A program made the translations under genes and the position numbers. The notes beneath the pieces were generated by a model. The model was not told the origin of the DNA and searched no databases. It saw nothing but the letters and a program-made list of their open reading frames with translations. Below are positions 1 through 8,954 of a stretch of 64,000 nt of DNA, in pieces. This DNA is from Bradyrhizobium iriomotense (lineage in GTDB: Bacteria > Pseudomonadota > Alphaproteobacteria > Rhizobiales > Xanthobacteraceae). Position 1 is the first letter of the stretch. Every line of letters begins with the position of its first letter. Location: positions 124,001 through 188,000 of the forward strand of contig NZ_JAFCJZ010000003.1 of NCBI RefSeq assembly GCF_018130765.1, given 5' to 3'.

Positions 1-1
1 C

Positions 2-592
2 GCCAATATTCACCACGCCGATTTCGACGTCACCAAGGCTGCACGCGCGCAGTTGAACGGCCAGCGTCCCATCATTCTCTGGTTCACGGGGTTGTCAGGC
101 GCGGGCAAATCGGCAATCGCGAACTTGCTCGAACGGAAGCTTTACGCGCTGGGCAAGCGAACGTACCTGCTCGATGGCGACAATGTTCGTCAGGGATTGA
201 ACCGGGACCTCGGCTTCACGGAAGCTGACCGGGTGGAAAACGTCCGCCGCGTCGCGGAGACGGCCAAGCTTTTTGTCGATGCCGGCCTGATCACGCTGGT
301 TGCGTTGATCTCGCCGTTCCGCGCTGAACGACGGATGGCGCGTGCGATCGTGGCGGAAGGCGAATTCGTCGAAATATTCGTCGATACGCCGGTCGAAATC
401 TGCGAGCAGCGCGATCCGAAGGGACTCTATCGCAAGGCCAGGCGCGGCGAATTTCGCAATTTCACCGGCATCGACTCGCCCTATGAGCGCCCCGAGAATT
501 CGGAATTGACTCTCGATACATCGGCCGAGAGCGCCGAACAGCTCGCCGACCGGATCGTGCAATATCTGCGGCGACGTGGCGCGTTGGATTGA
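2..592 (+). CDS. cysNC: APS kinase domain, probably the C-terminal part of bifunctional CysNC (left end cut by window)
   Basis: Adenylylsulfate kinase domain: phosphorylates APS to PAPS in sulfate activation. The P-loop GLSGAGKS is at bases 89-112, followed by the DGDNVR and ISPFRAER blocks and a KGLYRKAR substrate-loop segment, all in family order. The frame is open to the window edge, and the residues before the TTG at 53 ([15 protein letters not shown]) resemble the linker joining CysN to CysC in alphaproteobacterial fusion proteins. I therefore read it as the end of a fusion rather than a free CysC starting at 53. PAPS could serve sulfation of the neighbouring polysaccharide, but no sulfotransferase is seen here. 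The fusion is inferred, because the CysN part lies outside the window. Confidence 0.85.
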   Translation, partial: ANIHHADFDVTKAARAQLNGQRPIILWFTGLSGAGKSAIANLLERKLYALGKRTYLLDGDNVRQGLNRDLGFTEADRVENVRRVAETAKLFVDAGLITLVALISPFRAERRMARAIVAEGEFVEIFVDTPVEICEQRDPKGLYRKARRGEFRNFTGIDSPYERPENSELTLDTSAESAEQLADRIVQYLRRRGALD

Positions 593-617
593 CCTGGCAT
601 CCAAATTCAAACGAGCG

Positions 618-2024
618 CTAGAACTCGAAATAGATGAATTGGCCCGAGCTCTGCGAGCCAATCGCATAGGCCAGAACGCACGCGACCGCCATGACGGTGC
701 AGACCACGAGCGGAGGGGCCTTCCGCGCGGCAATGCGAACGCGGCGCGCGTCATCCCATGGGTGAAGCAGAAAGAAGCCGACGATCAACGCGAGCTCGAA
801 CGCATGCGCCGTGAGGAACGTCGATGCGTTGGCGAACGACCAGGAGAAAAGACAACCCGAGAGTATGGTGAGGGCCGAACCAAAATCCTGTGCCCGGAAG
901 AAGACCCAGAGCAGGGCCACGATGTGAAAGGTCAGCAGAATGAGAACCCATCGAGGCGGCTTCAATCCGCGTAACGACAGCCGCTCCTGGAGCCGGTTCG
1001 CCGCCACGCCCAGCCCGTGCAGGACGCCCCAGACCAGGAACGTCCAGTTGGCGCCATGCCACAGGCCGCCCAATGCCATGGTCAGCAGGACATTACGCAA
1101 AGTCTTGACGTCGCCGTCCCTGCTTCCGCCGAGGGGGATATAGACGTAGTCGCGCAGCCAATGGGACAGCGTGATATGCCAGCGCCGCCAGAAATCGCCG
1201 ATCGAGGTCGCTAGATAGGGGCGGCGGAAATTGCCCGGCAAGCGTACGCCGACCAGCCGTGCGAGGCCGATCGCCATATCGGTATAGCCGCTGAAATCGC
1301 AATAGATCTGCACCGAATAGCCATAGAGCGCGAACAGATATTCGGCCGTGCCGAGCCCGGCCGGCCGGGCGTAGATTTCGGTGACGACCGATCCGATCGG
1401 GTCGGCAAACACCAGCTTCTTGATGAGGCCGACCGTGAACAGCGCGAGGCCCGGCAATATATTCCGGCGCAGGATCGGCATTTGCCGATGCAGTTGCGGG
1501 ATCAGTTCGTGCGGACGCAGAATCGGCCCGGCAATCAGATGAGGAAAGAACAGCACATATCCGAGCAGCCAGCGAAGCGATGCGCGGTGCGGATACGTGT
1601 CCGTTGAAACATCGACCAGGTAGGCAATGAGCGTGAAGGTGACGAACGAAATGCCGAGGGGCAGCCCGAGGCTCAGCAATCTTTCATCGTTTGCAACGCC
1701 GGCCAGACGGCTCACGGCGCCGACCACGTCATTCCAGATGAAGTTGGTATATTTGAAGAACAGCAGCGGCGTGAGAAGAATGAGCACGCTGATGCCGAGC
1801 CGCCATCTGCGGTATTTCGGGTCAACCGATGTCGTCCAACGTGTTGCGATGAATGTCGCCAGCGTGAGAAGGAACGGCAGGCCCGCGTAGGCCCAGTTCC
1901 AATACCCATAGAACACTGCACTGCCTGCGATCATCGTGTAGATGCGAAGATGCCTCGGGGTGAGCCAATGCAGGGTCAAATAGCAGGCGAAGAAAAGGAT
2001 GAAGACGGGCGAGCTGAACAGCAC
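618..2024 (-). CDS. MBOAT family O-acyltransferase (AlgI-like)
   Basis: Multi-pass membrane O-acyltransferase of 468 aa, the usual AlgI/PatA length. It carries the family blocks DFWRRWHITLSHWLRDYVY and GGLWHGANWTFLVWG with the conserved His of the acyl-transfer channel. The start MLFSSPVFILFF is typical of the family. Such proteins pass acetyl groups across the inner membrane to a periplasmic SGNH partner that acetylates a glycan. That partner is probably the gene immediately upstream (2028-3053), three bases away in the same transcript. The second MBOAT at 18127-19638 is a paralogue with the same blocks. The exact glycan acceptor cannot be read from sequence. Confidence 0.93.
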   Translation of the reverse strand: MLFSSPVFILFFACYLTLHWLTPRHLRIYTMIAGSAVFYGYWNWAYAGLPFLLTLATFIATRWTTSVDPKYRRWRLGISVLILLTPLLFFKYTNFIWNDVVGAVSRLAGVANDERLLSLGLPLGISFVTFTLIAYLVDVSTDTYPHRASLRWLLGYVLFFPHLIAGPILRPHELIPQLHRQMPILRRNILPGLALFTVGLIKKLVFADPIGSVVTEIYARPAGLGTAEYLFALYGYSVQIYCDFSGYTDMAIGLARLVGVRLPGNFRRPYLATSIGDFWRRWHITLSHWLRDYVYIPLGGSRDGDVKTLRNVLLTMALGGLWHGANWTFLVWGVLHGLGVAANRLQERLSLRGLKPPRWVLILLTFHIVALLWVFFRAQDFGSALTILSGCLFSWSFANASTFLTAHAFELALIVGFFLLHPWDDARRVRIAARKAPPLVVCTVMAVACVLAYAIGSQSSGQFIYFEF

Positions 2025-2027
2025 CTG

Positions 2028-3053
2028 TCATTCTTCCTTGGAAGGAGGCGTGGCGCCCGAGGCAAGAACCGGATAGATCGCGTCTGCCATCAGTGCGTGC
2101 CCTCGTGCGTTCGGGTGAGGGTCGCCGGGCATCGCCCAGATGTCACTGGAAGCTATTCCATTGAGCGCGGGAAGCAGGTCCACGTAGGCGAAGCCATTGT
2201 CGCGGGCCGTCTTGCTGAAGATGGCGTGGACAAACTGAAGTGGGTAGTGATCGAGATTATGGATGTCCGGTACCATCGCGAGCGTGACGCGGATGCGGTG
2301 CTCTCGCGCATAGGTGGCGAGTTTGGCGAATTCCGCATTCATTCTGGTCACCGCGGATGAACCCGGCGCATAAATCCGCCGATAGTGCGCGATGAGATTT
2401 TTCTCGCCGCTCTCGCCAAACACGCGATTGACGACAGTCCAGACGGTCAAGGCGAGCTGGTTGTTGCGCAGCAGGAAATTTCCACCGCCTTGCTCGAGCG
2501 GCTCACCATCCCTGACGAAGGCAAGAACCAGCAGTTCGGTCGGCTTGAGCGGCGTCAGCCGGTGGAGAAACCGTTCGACGTAGCGCTCGGTATTGTAGTT
2601 GCCGATGCCGGCATTGAGGATCTCGACGTCTTGTCCTGTGGCCTCGAATTTTGCCTGCAGCACACTGGATACGACGCTTTCCTCCGGCACGCCCCAACCG
2701 AGGGCAATCGAGCTGCCGAGCATCAAAACGCGTCGGCGACCCGGGGCAGGGGTCTCACTCACGGCACCGCCGCGAAGTCCCCAGGCATTGGTGCGTATGT
2801 CGACCGATTGCAACGTCGCCCTTGTATTCGGCTGGTGCTCGTGCCCGAGGACGGCAAGCTCGCTGGCGAATTTAAGCTCGCGGCTATAGCGCCACATCTC
2901 GATGTCGTAGTTCCGCATCGAGGCGTTCTTCAACCGGAGCAAGCCCTCGGCTGCGGCGGTGCATATCAACAGGGTCAGGATGACGGTCAGTGCGCCGGAC
3001 ACGAAGAGTCTGACGCGGCTCTGGCCCAATGGCGACCCGTTATTCATATCCAC
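2028..3053 (-). CDS. SGNH/GDSL-type hydrolase-fold protein, probable O-acetyltransferase partner
   Basis: 341 aa with one N-terminal membrane anchor (residues about 12-35), so it should face the periplasm. SGNH blocks are visible: LMLGSSIALGWG (nucleophile Ser), an Asn/Gly region NAGIGNYNTERY, and a C-terminal GDPHPNARGH carrying the Asp-x-x-His pair. It is transcribed just ahead of the MBOAT gene with almost no spacer, the arrangement of O-acetylation pairs where the SGNH protein does the final transfer. It lacks the repeat array found in the SGNH-like proteins at 3193-4995 and 19642-21849. Esterase activity is the alternative. Confidence 0.85.
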   Translation of the reverse strand: MDMNNGSPLGQSRVRLFVSGALTVILTLLICTAAAEGLLRLKNASMRNYDIEMWRYSRELKFASELAVLGHEHQPNTRATLQSVDIRTNAWGLRGGAVSETPAPGRRRVLMLGSSIALGWGVPEESVVSSVLQAKFEATGQDVEILNAGIGNYNTERYVERFLHRLTPLKPTELLVLAFVRDGEPLEQGGGNFLLRNNQLALTVWTVVNRVFGESGEKNLIAHYRRIYAPGSSAVTRMNAEFAKLATYAREHRIRVTLAMVPDIHNLDHYPLQFVHAIFSKTARDNGFAYVDLLPALNGIASSDIWAMPGDPHPNARGHALMADAIYPVLASGATPPSKEE

Positions 3054-3192
3054 TATCCCGGCGAGGAGAGCAATAATGCAACCTGTAGCGGTTCACACGG
3101 GCGGCGTCCACTGCCTGCCGGCGACCGGGGATTGACATGCGCAATGGCGGCAAGCCTTATTTCGAATCTATCGGTCTTTTTCATGGAAGGTG

Positions 3193-4995
3193 ATGTGGGC
3201 GGTGCGGCATTTGACCACGCTGGGAACGTTTTTGCGAACGACGTCGCTGATCGTCGGGAATACTGTTCTGCTAACCATCGTCTGCCTGGTGATCGGTGAA
3301 TGGTGGGCGCGTTCGGTCGCCCCTCCGGTTCCAGAGACGACGAAGATCACGGTCCAAAATCAATACGGCGCCTACCATCCGTGGGCCGGATTTCGCAACA
3401 CGCCCGGATTCCGCTACGAACTCGGCAATTGGGTGCCGGTCGTCATCAACAGCTGGGGTTGGCGCGGTCCGGAGCCCAAGGTCGAGCGTAGCAAATCGGT
3501 CAGACGCGCGATCCTGCTCGGCGACAGTGTCGGGTTTTCCTGCTGGGGGTGTCGCGAGGAAGCCTCTCTCGGAGGCGAGCTCAAGCGGGCGCTCGAACTC
3601 AGGACGGACGAGGAGTGGGAGGTCATCAACACATCGGTCGGTGCCGGCTTCTCGAGCGTATCTCTCGGCACTCTGGCGCACGATGCCATGCAATTCCGGC
3701 CCGACGTCGTGACCTCGCTGAACGGGATCAACGATATACTTGTGCTGGACGACCGAACCGTCTTGCGGTTCGGAGAAGGTCTTTTCAAGCACTCGCTGTA
3801 TTACAAGACGCAGGTCGATATGGCCAAGGTGTTCGATCCGCGAACCGGAAAGATACAGCAGCAAGGTGTCCTGCAACAACTCGCAGCCGGTTCTGCGCTG
3901 GTTCGCCTGGCCTCGCGATTGCTCGGCGCGCCTCAGGCTCAGCATCCGTTCCAGGGCGAGACCGGCAAGCGGTACGCACCCACGAGCGAGGGCTATTCCA
4001 CGGCAAACCCCGAGCGTCTCGATGGTTACATCGGCAACCAGCTGGCGATGTCGTATCTCGCGGAAGGTGCGGGCGCGAAGTTCGTGGGATTTCTGCAGCC
4101 TTATTTCTCCCTCCAGCACAAGATCGTCGGTGAGGCCGACAAGGAGGTCATCAAGAGGACGGAGCCCTCGTTGCTGAAATGGATGGACGATGTCTATCCG
4201 GTCGTGCGTTCGAAACTGCAGGCTGCGGCCGAGCGCAACCCGTCATACCATTATGTCGATTTGAGTTTGATGTTTACCCGCGAACAGGTCTTCGACGATC
4301 TCGCGCACATGAAGTACGAATCTTTCGAGCTGAGCACCGGAGGCGAGATGATGGCCGGCCGGATGGCGGACGAGATCGTGCGCGTTCTCTATGCGGGAAA
4401 GGCGCTGCCGGACTGGCGGCAAAGCCATATCCCGGGAACGCCGCATGATTGGAAGGAAGCAGCCTATTTGTCGGCCAATTCGGACGTGGCGGCCTTGATC
4501 TCGGAGGGCAAGTTCAAGAACGGTTTCGAGCATTACCGGGCCGTCGGCTTTCTTCAGTTCCGCCACAGCGGGTTTCCCAGCTGGAACGAGAAAGCGTATC
4601 TCGAAGACAATCCGGACGTCGCCGCCTTGATCCGCTCGGGGGCCTTGGCGAGCGGATATGAGCACTACGTCAAGCAGGGACGGGCGGAGGGACGCCGCAA
4701 GGGATTGCCCATGCGATGGATCGAGGAAACCTATCTGGCGGCAAACCCCGACGTCGCCGCGGAGGTGAAGGCCGGCAAGTATGGCAGCGGCGAGGAGCAC
4801 TATATGAAGGTCGGTGCGCTTGAGAACCGGCGAGGCGGGTTCTCAGGCTGGGATGAAGAAGGTTACACCATCCCCTACGGTGACGTACGAAACGCAATCG
4901 TCAGCAAGATGTTCCGGTCCGGAATCGAGCACTATCTGGCGGCCGGCGCGGCCGAGAAACGGAATATTTCGCTGGGGCTTCCATCCTTCCACTAG
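3193..4995 (+). CDS. SGNH-like protein with four C-terminal DVA/HY repeats
   Basis: 600 aa. An N-terminal hydrophobic anchor (about residues 13-35) is followed by an SGNH-like domain: ILLGDSVGFSCWG (GDS block), NTSVGAGFSS, SLNGINDI, and a late DDLAHM that may supply the Asp/His. From residue 420 come four repeats of 43-45 residues with the pattern W-E-x-x-Y-L-x-x-N-P-D-V-A ... G-x-E-H-Y-x-x-x-G-x-x-E-x-R. I chose the ATG at 3193, with GGAAGG just upstream, over the GTG at 3190. It diverges from the SGNH/MBOAT pair and heads a plus-strand run with a DUF5989 gene and a methyltransferase. A role in modifying or anchoring the polysaccharide is inference. Confidence 0.8.
   Translation: MWAVRHLTTLGTFLRTTSLIVGNTVLLTIVCLVIGEWWARSVAPPVPETTKITVQNQYGAYHPWAGFRNTPGFRYELGNWVPVVINSWGWRGPEPKVERSKSVRRAILLGDSVGFSCWGCREEASLGGELKRALELRTDEEWEVINTSVGAGFSSVSLGTLAHDAMQFRPDVVTSLNGINDILVLDDRTVLRFGEGLFKHSLYYKTQVDMAKVFDPRTGKIQQQGVLQQLAAGSALVRLASRLLGAPQAQHPFQGETGKRYAPTSEGYSTANPERLDGYIGNQLAMSYLAEGAGAKFVGFLQPYFSLQHKIVGEADKEVIKRTEPSLLKWMDDVYPVVRSKLQAAAERNPSYHYVDLSLMFTREQVFDDLAHMKYESFELSTGGEMMAGRMADEIVRVLYAGKALPDWRQSHIPGTPHDWKEAAYLSANSDVAALISEGKFKNGFEHYRAVGFLQFRHSGFPSWNEKAYLEDNPDVAALIRSGALASGYEHYVKQGRAEGRRKGLPMRWIEETYLAANPDVAAEVKAGKYGSGEEHYMKVGALENRRGGFSGWDEEGYTIPYGDVRNAIVSKMFRSGIEHYLAAGAAEKRNISLGLPSFH
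4450..4977 (+). repeat. Four protein-level repeats (DVA/HY type) inside the SGNH-like gene
   Basis: Four units of 43-45 codons each begin with Trp (WKEAAYL, WNEKAYL, WIEETYL, WDEEGYT) and carry a central EHY. The fourth is the most diverged and has lost the NPDVA core (YGDVRNA). The same motif recurs at 20491-21180 on the other strand in a different protein. DNA-level identity between units is low, so this is an old protein repeat rather than a recent DNA duplication. Confidence 0.85.
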
Positions 4996-5163
4996 CGCCG
5001 GGGCCTGCATGCCCCTGGACTATCGGAGGTGGCAAATCACGGCCGCTAAAATCTGTTCCGGATCGACCTGAGACATGCAATAGTTTCGCGGTACTTGTTG
5101 ATCACCGCGAAGGCTGTCGGCGTCCTGCCCGGACTCGATGCATCATCGCTTCTGGGGTTGGAC

Positions 5164-5316
5164 ATGCTCTCGTTTCTGAGCGAATTCTGGATGTTCCTGC
5201 GGGTACGGAAGAAGTTCTGGCTATTGCCGATCTTCATCATGATGCTGCTGTTCGGCTCGCTGCTGGTATTGTCGAAAGGCTCCGCGGTCGCGCCCTTCAT
5301 TTATGCAATTTTCTAG
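5164..5316 (+). CDS. DUF5989-type membrane mini-protein
   Basis: 50 aa starting MLSFLSEFWMFLRVRKKFW, then one strongly hydrophobic helix (LLPIFIMMLLFGSLLVL) and the ending APFIYAIF. The arrangement matches what I know of DUF5989 proteins: a short amphipathic head, an RKKFW hinge, one TM helix and an aromatic tail. These are often found beside SGNH, MBOAT or carbamoyltransferase genes. The frame is open further upstream to a TTG at 5095, but the family start is the ATG at 5164. Its stop is directly followed by the methyltransferase ATG at 5317, implying coupled translation. Its function is unknown. Confidence 0.75.
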   Translation: MLSFLSEFWMFLRVRKKFWLLPIFIMMLLFGSLLVLSKGSAVAPFIYAIF

Positions 5317-6267
5317 ATGGACAATATCGGGCCCATGACGAGCCATTCGCTTGAGACGAGAGACTTCGCGCGGCTTCTGGGACATCCGGAGGATCAACTG
5401 CCGCCAGGCTGCCTCGCCGAGATCGCGCGATGCGACTGGCGATATGACTGGATCGAGGGCGAGCAACTCGACGATGTCGTGACCGGCTTGCTCGAACGTA
5501 TCCGCCGCAAGGAGTTTTCGATCGTCGTCCCCGGCGACAAGTCGCGCTGGGTCAAGGGATGGGGCGAGAACCTCACTGATTTCGTGACCAGCAAGGGTGA
5601 TGTCGACGCGCTGGCGCCGAAATATGTTCGACCGAACATGCCGGTCCGGCTGTACCGGCGGTACGCCCAGCCGGTCGAACCGAACTTCGAGCAGAACTGG
5701 CGCAAGGTGTATCAGGAATGGCTGTTCCGCACTTATATGGCGGACAGCGAGCAGATCTTCGAATTCGGATGCGGCTCCGGTGGCCACGTCAGCGTGTTCG
5801 CGCAGATGTTTCCGGACAAGAAAATCACGGGTCTCGACTGGGCCGAACCGTCCTGCGAGATCATCAACAACATGAAGAAACTGCGCGGCTGGAACACCGA
5901 AGGGCGCCTGTTCGACTTCTACAAGCCCGACTACGATATTGAAATTCCGCGCAACAGTGTCGTCTACACGTTTGCCGCACTCGAACAGGTGTCGGATTCG
6001 TTCGGTGCCTTTGTCGAGTTCCTGCTCGCGAAGCGCCCCAAGCTGTGTGTTTTCGTCGAGCCGATCTACGAATGGTATGACCCCGCCAATTTCATAGATC
6101 ATCTGGCCATGCGCGGGCACGCGATCCGCAACTTCCTGCATGGAATGCCGCGCGCGCTTCATGCCTTGCAGGGGGAAGGGCGCATCGAAATCCTCAAGGA
6201 ACACCGCGTGGAATTCGGCAGCCTCCTGCACGAAGGCTATTCGCAGACGATCTGGCGGCCGGTCTGA
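5317..6267 (+). CDS. Class I SAM-dependent methyltransferase
   Basis: 316 aa (310 if the ATG at 5335 is used). The SAM-binding motif I is EFGCGSGGHVSVFAQ, followed by the acidic strand-2 end GLDWAE and a later VYTFAALEQVSDSF block in the motif IV position. The long N-terminal region of about 130 residues has no motif I recognise and may hold the acceptor site. The gene follows DUF5989 with no spacer. In this locus the substrate is probably an NDP-sugar or glycan terminus, which is inference only. Downstream lies the convergent epimerase gene. Confidence 0.85.
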   Translation: MDNIGPMTSHSLETRDFARLLGHPEDQLPPGCLAEIARCDWRYDWIEGEQLDDVVTGLLERIRRKEFSIVVPGDKSRWVKGWGENLTDFVTSKGDVDALAPKYVRPNMPVRLYRRYAQPVEPNFEQNWRKVYQEWLFRTYMADSEQIFEFGCGSGGHVSVFAQMFPDKKITGLDWAEPSCEIINNMKKLRGWNTEGRLFDFYKPDYDIEIPRNSVVYTFAALEQVSDSFGAFVEFLLAKRPKLCVFVEPIYEWYDPANFIDHLAMRGHAIRNFLHGMPRALHALQGEGRIEILKEHRVEFGSLLHEGYSQTIWRPV

Positions 6268-6284
6268 GCGGTCGTCGCGTCGGG

Positions 6285-7238
6285 CTAGCTCGCCGCCTGC
6301 GCGGCGTACCACCGGACGAGGTCGCTCAATCCGGCCTCGATCGGGATCTGTGGCTCAAATCCGAGCACGCGCCGGGCCTTTGATGTGTCGACCGTCCGGA
6401 TCGGGATCGTCGTCGGCTTGGATGAATCGAAGTGCGGGAGGACGTCGTGTCCTGCCGCGTTCAGGATGGTCTCGACCACCTGACGAATCGAAACGGCCGA
6501 CCCATATCCGATATTGATGGGATCGCAGACCGCATGCTTTTCGATCGCGAGCAGACAGCCGCGCGCGAAATCCTCGACGTGGAGGAAATCGCGCATTTCA
6601 TTACCGCTTCCCCACACCTCGAAAGGCTTGGCCTTTTCGACGGCCCTGCGCACCAGCGCGGGAATGACGTGGCTGCGGCTCGGGTCGAAATCATCATGCG
6701 GGCCATAGACCGCGGTCGGTCGCACCAGCGCGACCTTGACTGTCGATCGGCTGGCGACGAATTCGGCGAGGTGTTCGAAATAGCGACGCATCCGGCCATA
6801 GCCGAGATAGGACGGGTGCGGCGGTTGTTCGTGCAACTCGTCTTCCCGGACCGGGTGATCGGTAGCGGGATAGACCGTGCTGCTGCTGAAGATCAGGATG
6901 CGCTCGACCTTGGCCGCCCAGGCGGCGTGCAGCACCTGTGCCGTCAAATTCAGGTTCTTGACGATCCCGGCCATGGCGTCTTCCGGGGACCCGCCGGCGC
7001 CGGACACCGCGCCGGCCGCGTGGAAGACCAGTTGCACGCCCTGCATCGCCCTGAGGCAATCCTGCGGGTTGGCAAGATCGCCATGGACGGTCTCCACGCC
7101 GGGATCGGAAATGATCGGTGCACGCTGGTGAACGGCAAGGCGCACGCGGCCGCCTGCATTCAGCAGTGCCTGGGCGAGGTGGGTGCCGATAAACCCGGCT
7201 CCTCCGGTCACCAGAGAAAGGCGGCGTTGAAAAAACAT
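6285..7238 (-). CDS. NAD(P)-dependent epimerase/dehydratase (extended SDR) with YxxxR active site
   Basis: 317 aa. The N-terminal Rossmann motif TGGAGFIGTHLAQAL, then FHAAGAV, SSSTVYP, and the active-site stretch LGYGRMRRYFEHL. In extended SDRs the pair is YxxxK; here the codon four after Tyr is CGT (Arg), so the usual Lys is replaced. The rest of the fold looks intact (VRPTAVYGPHDDFDPSR, FLHVEDFARGC). It is the last gene of a minus-strand run with the transketolase halves and a methyltransferase, suggesting NDP-sugar tailoring. It may act as a reductase, epimerase or dehydratase; the sequence does not decide which. Confidence 0.85.
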   Translation of the reverse strand: MFFQRRLSLVTGGAGFIGTHLAQALLNAGGRVRLAVHQRAPIISDPGVETVHGDLANPQDCLRAMQGVQLVFHAAGAVSGAGGSPEDAMAGIVKNLNLTAQVLHAAWAAKVERILIFSSSTVYPATDHPVREDELHEQPPHPSYLGYGRMRRYFEHLAEFVASRSTVKVALVRPTAVYGPHDDFDPSRSHVIPALVRRAVEKAKPFEVWGSGNEMRDFLHVEDFARGCLLAIEKHAVCDPINIGYGSAVSIRQVVETILNAAGHDVLPHFDSSKPTTIPIRTVDTSKARRVLGFEPQIPIEAGLSDLVRWYAAQAAS

Positions 7239-7291
7239 CAGCGGCTCAACAACCCGTCAGCGCAACCGGGCGCGGTGGTCTCCGTCGGTGT

Positions 7292-8182
7292 TCAGCGAGG
7301 CCGCGCTGCCTGCGAGCGGTCCTCGAGCAACGTCTGGACAGCAGCCCGGATCGAAGCTGGATCCAGGCCGATGCGCTTGCGGATGTCGTGCACGGTCCCG
7401 TACCAGCCGCAGAATGCATCCGGCAGGCCGTGATAGCGCATGCGCAGGGCCGGGACTTCGGAAATCGCTTCGTAAAGTCCGTAGGCGTCATGGACGACCA
7501 GGATCTCGGTATCGCGGAACTGCTCGATCAGCGCCTTGTCGATCGGCTTCAGGGTATGGAAATAGACGAGGTTGACCGGCAGGTCGCGGCACGCCTCCAT
7601 CACGTTGGTGAGGATCGGGCCTGCGGTCATCACGGTCAGCGGCGCGCCTTCGTTCTTCAGCACCGTGCCCTTGCCGAATTCGGTATTGGTCTCGATCGTG
7701 TGCGGATGATCCGACAGCCGGTAATAGGTCGGCCGCGGGCTCTTGTATTGCGACCGGATCAGCGCGTCGACTTCCCGCTTGGAGCCGAGGTGGAGGACCT
7801 CCATGTTCGGCAGCATGCGCAACGACGCAAGATCGGTATAGGCATGATGGGTGGCGCCGTCCCAGGCGTAATCGAAGGTGGCGCCGCAGGTCACGATGTT
7901 GCCGGCGAAATTGTTGTAGCACATGTCGAGCTTGATTTGCTCGAGGCTGCGATCGGTCAGGAAGGGGCAGATCGTGTGCACGAACGGGTTGAAGCCCTGC
8001 GAACTCAGGCCCGCGGTGACGCTGACCAGCGTGTTTTCGCAGATACCCATGTTGTAGAACCGGTTCGGGTGCTTCTCCCAAAAGTCCTTGAACATGTAGA
8101 CGCTGATGTCGCCGAGCACGATGACGATGCTGTCGTCCTGCGCGGCCAGCTCCGAGACGGTGTTCTTAAATTGCGCCCGCAT
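7292..8182 (-). CDS. Transketolase-like enzyme, C-terminal (pyrimidine-binding and C-terminal domain) subunit
   Basis: 296 aa. It matches the second half of transketolase: the MGICENTLVSVTAGLSSQG block with the catalytic Glu of the ThDP pyrimidine site, CGATFDYAWDGATHHAYTD, and a C-terminal transketolase domain (LTVMTAGPILTNV, EILVVHDAYGL). It overlaps the gene for the first half (8166-8954) by 17 bases, so the two subunits are translated together. Split transketolases occur in central metabolism and in special-sugar pathways. Placement among epimerases and methyltransferases points to making an unusual or branched sugar, which is inference. Confidence 0.88.
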   Translation of the reverse strand: MRAQFKNTVSELAAQDDSIVIVLGDISVYMFKDFWEKHPNRFYNMGICENTLVSVTAGLSSQGFNPFVHTICPFLTDRSLEQIKLDMCYNNFAGNIVTCGATFDYAWDGATHHAYTDLASLRMLPNMEVLHLGSKREVDALIRSQYKSPRPTYYRLSDHPHTIETNTEFGKGTVLKNEGAPLTVMTAGPILTNVMEACRDLPVNLVYFHTLKPIDKALIEQFRDTEILVVHDAYGLYEAISEVPALRMRYHGLPDAFCGWYGTVHDIRKRIGLDPASIRAAVQTLLEDRSQAARPR

Positions 8183-8954
8183 GGAGCTCCTCTTGAAGCT
8201 TATTCAGTTCGTCCGGTTTCGGCGCGCGGCGATGCCATTCGTAGACGTTCTCGGAGAGGGTTTGGCAACCATAACCCTTCACGGTGTTGCAGACGACGAC
8301 GCGGACCCGGTCGGTCGGCCTGGCGAGCGCCTGCTTGATTGCCGACAGATCATGGCCGTGCATCTCCGCTACGTCGCAGCCAAATGCACGAAAGCGCTCG
8401 GCCGGGTTCATGATCGGCAGGCAGCGTCCCTGTGACTGGTTGTTGTCGTACAGGACCGTCAGATTATCGAGCTTGGTGTTGACCGCGACCATGATGGCTT
8501 CCCAGACGCTGCCTTCATTGGATTCGCCATCGCCGATCAGGGTGTAGACCTTGCGCGTCGTGCCGGCGATCTTCGCGGCCAGCGCCATGCCGACCGCGAT
8601 GCCGATCCCGTGGCCGAGCGAACCGGTCGAGGCCTCGACACCGGGAACCTTGGTGCGATCGGGGTGGCAGCCGAACCGGGAGTCGAACGCGCCGAACCCG
8701 TAGACATCTTCGAAGCTGAAATAGCCGTGCGCGGCGAGGGTGCAATAGTAGCCGAGCGAGGCGTGCCCCTTGCTCAGGACGAACAGATCGCGCTCCGGCA
8801 TGTCGGGCCGCTTGGGATCGTGCCGCATGGTCTGGTAGACGGCAGTCAGCATTTCCACGATCGAGAACGACGTCGGAATATGGCCGTGTCCGCTCTTGTG
8901 CGAGATGTTGAGGATTTCCGACCGGATCTTCCTGCAGATATCGTCGTTCATCAA
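8166..8954 (-). CDS. Transketolase-like enzyme, N-terminal (ThDP diphosphate-binding) subunit
   Basis: 262 aa. It carries the ThDP-binding signature GDGESNEGSVWEAI with the following NLTVLYDNNQSQG, plus KSGHGHIPTSFSIVEML and LSKGHASLGYY, all in transketolase order. It covers only the first domain, and the second subunit is the next gene. The ATG at 8954 overlaps the stop of the upstream methyltransferase gene by four bases (ATGA), so the three genes form one translational unit. Confidence 0.9.
   Translation of the reverse strand: MMNDDICRKIRSEILNISHKSGHGHIPTSFSIVEMLTAVYQTMRHDPKRPDMPERDLFVLSKGHASLGYYCTLAAHGYFSFEDVYGFGAFDSRFGCHPDRTKVPGVEASTGSLGHGIGIAVGMALAAKIAGTTRKVYTLIGDGESNEGSVWEAIMVAVNTKLDNLTVLYDNNQSQGRCLPIMNPAERFRAFGCDVAEMHGHDLSAIKQALARPTDRVRVVVCNTVKGYGCQTLSENVYEWHRRAPKPDELNKLQEELHAGAI

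Noticed and set aside
5000..5015. GGGGC/GCCCC hairpin after the repeat SGNH gene
   Set aside because: Five-pair stem, no T tract; too weak to call a terminator.
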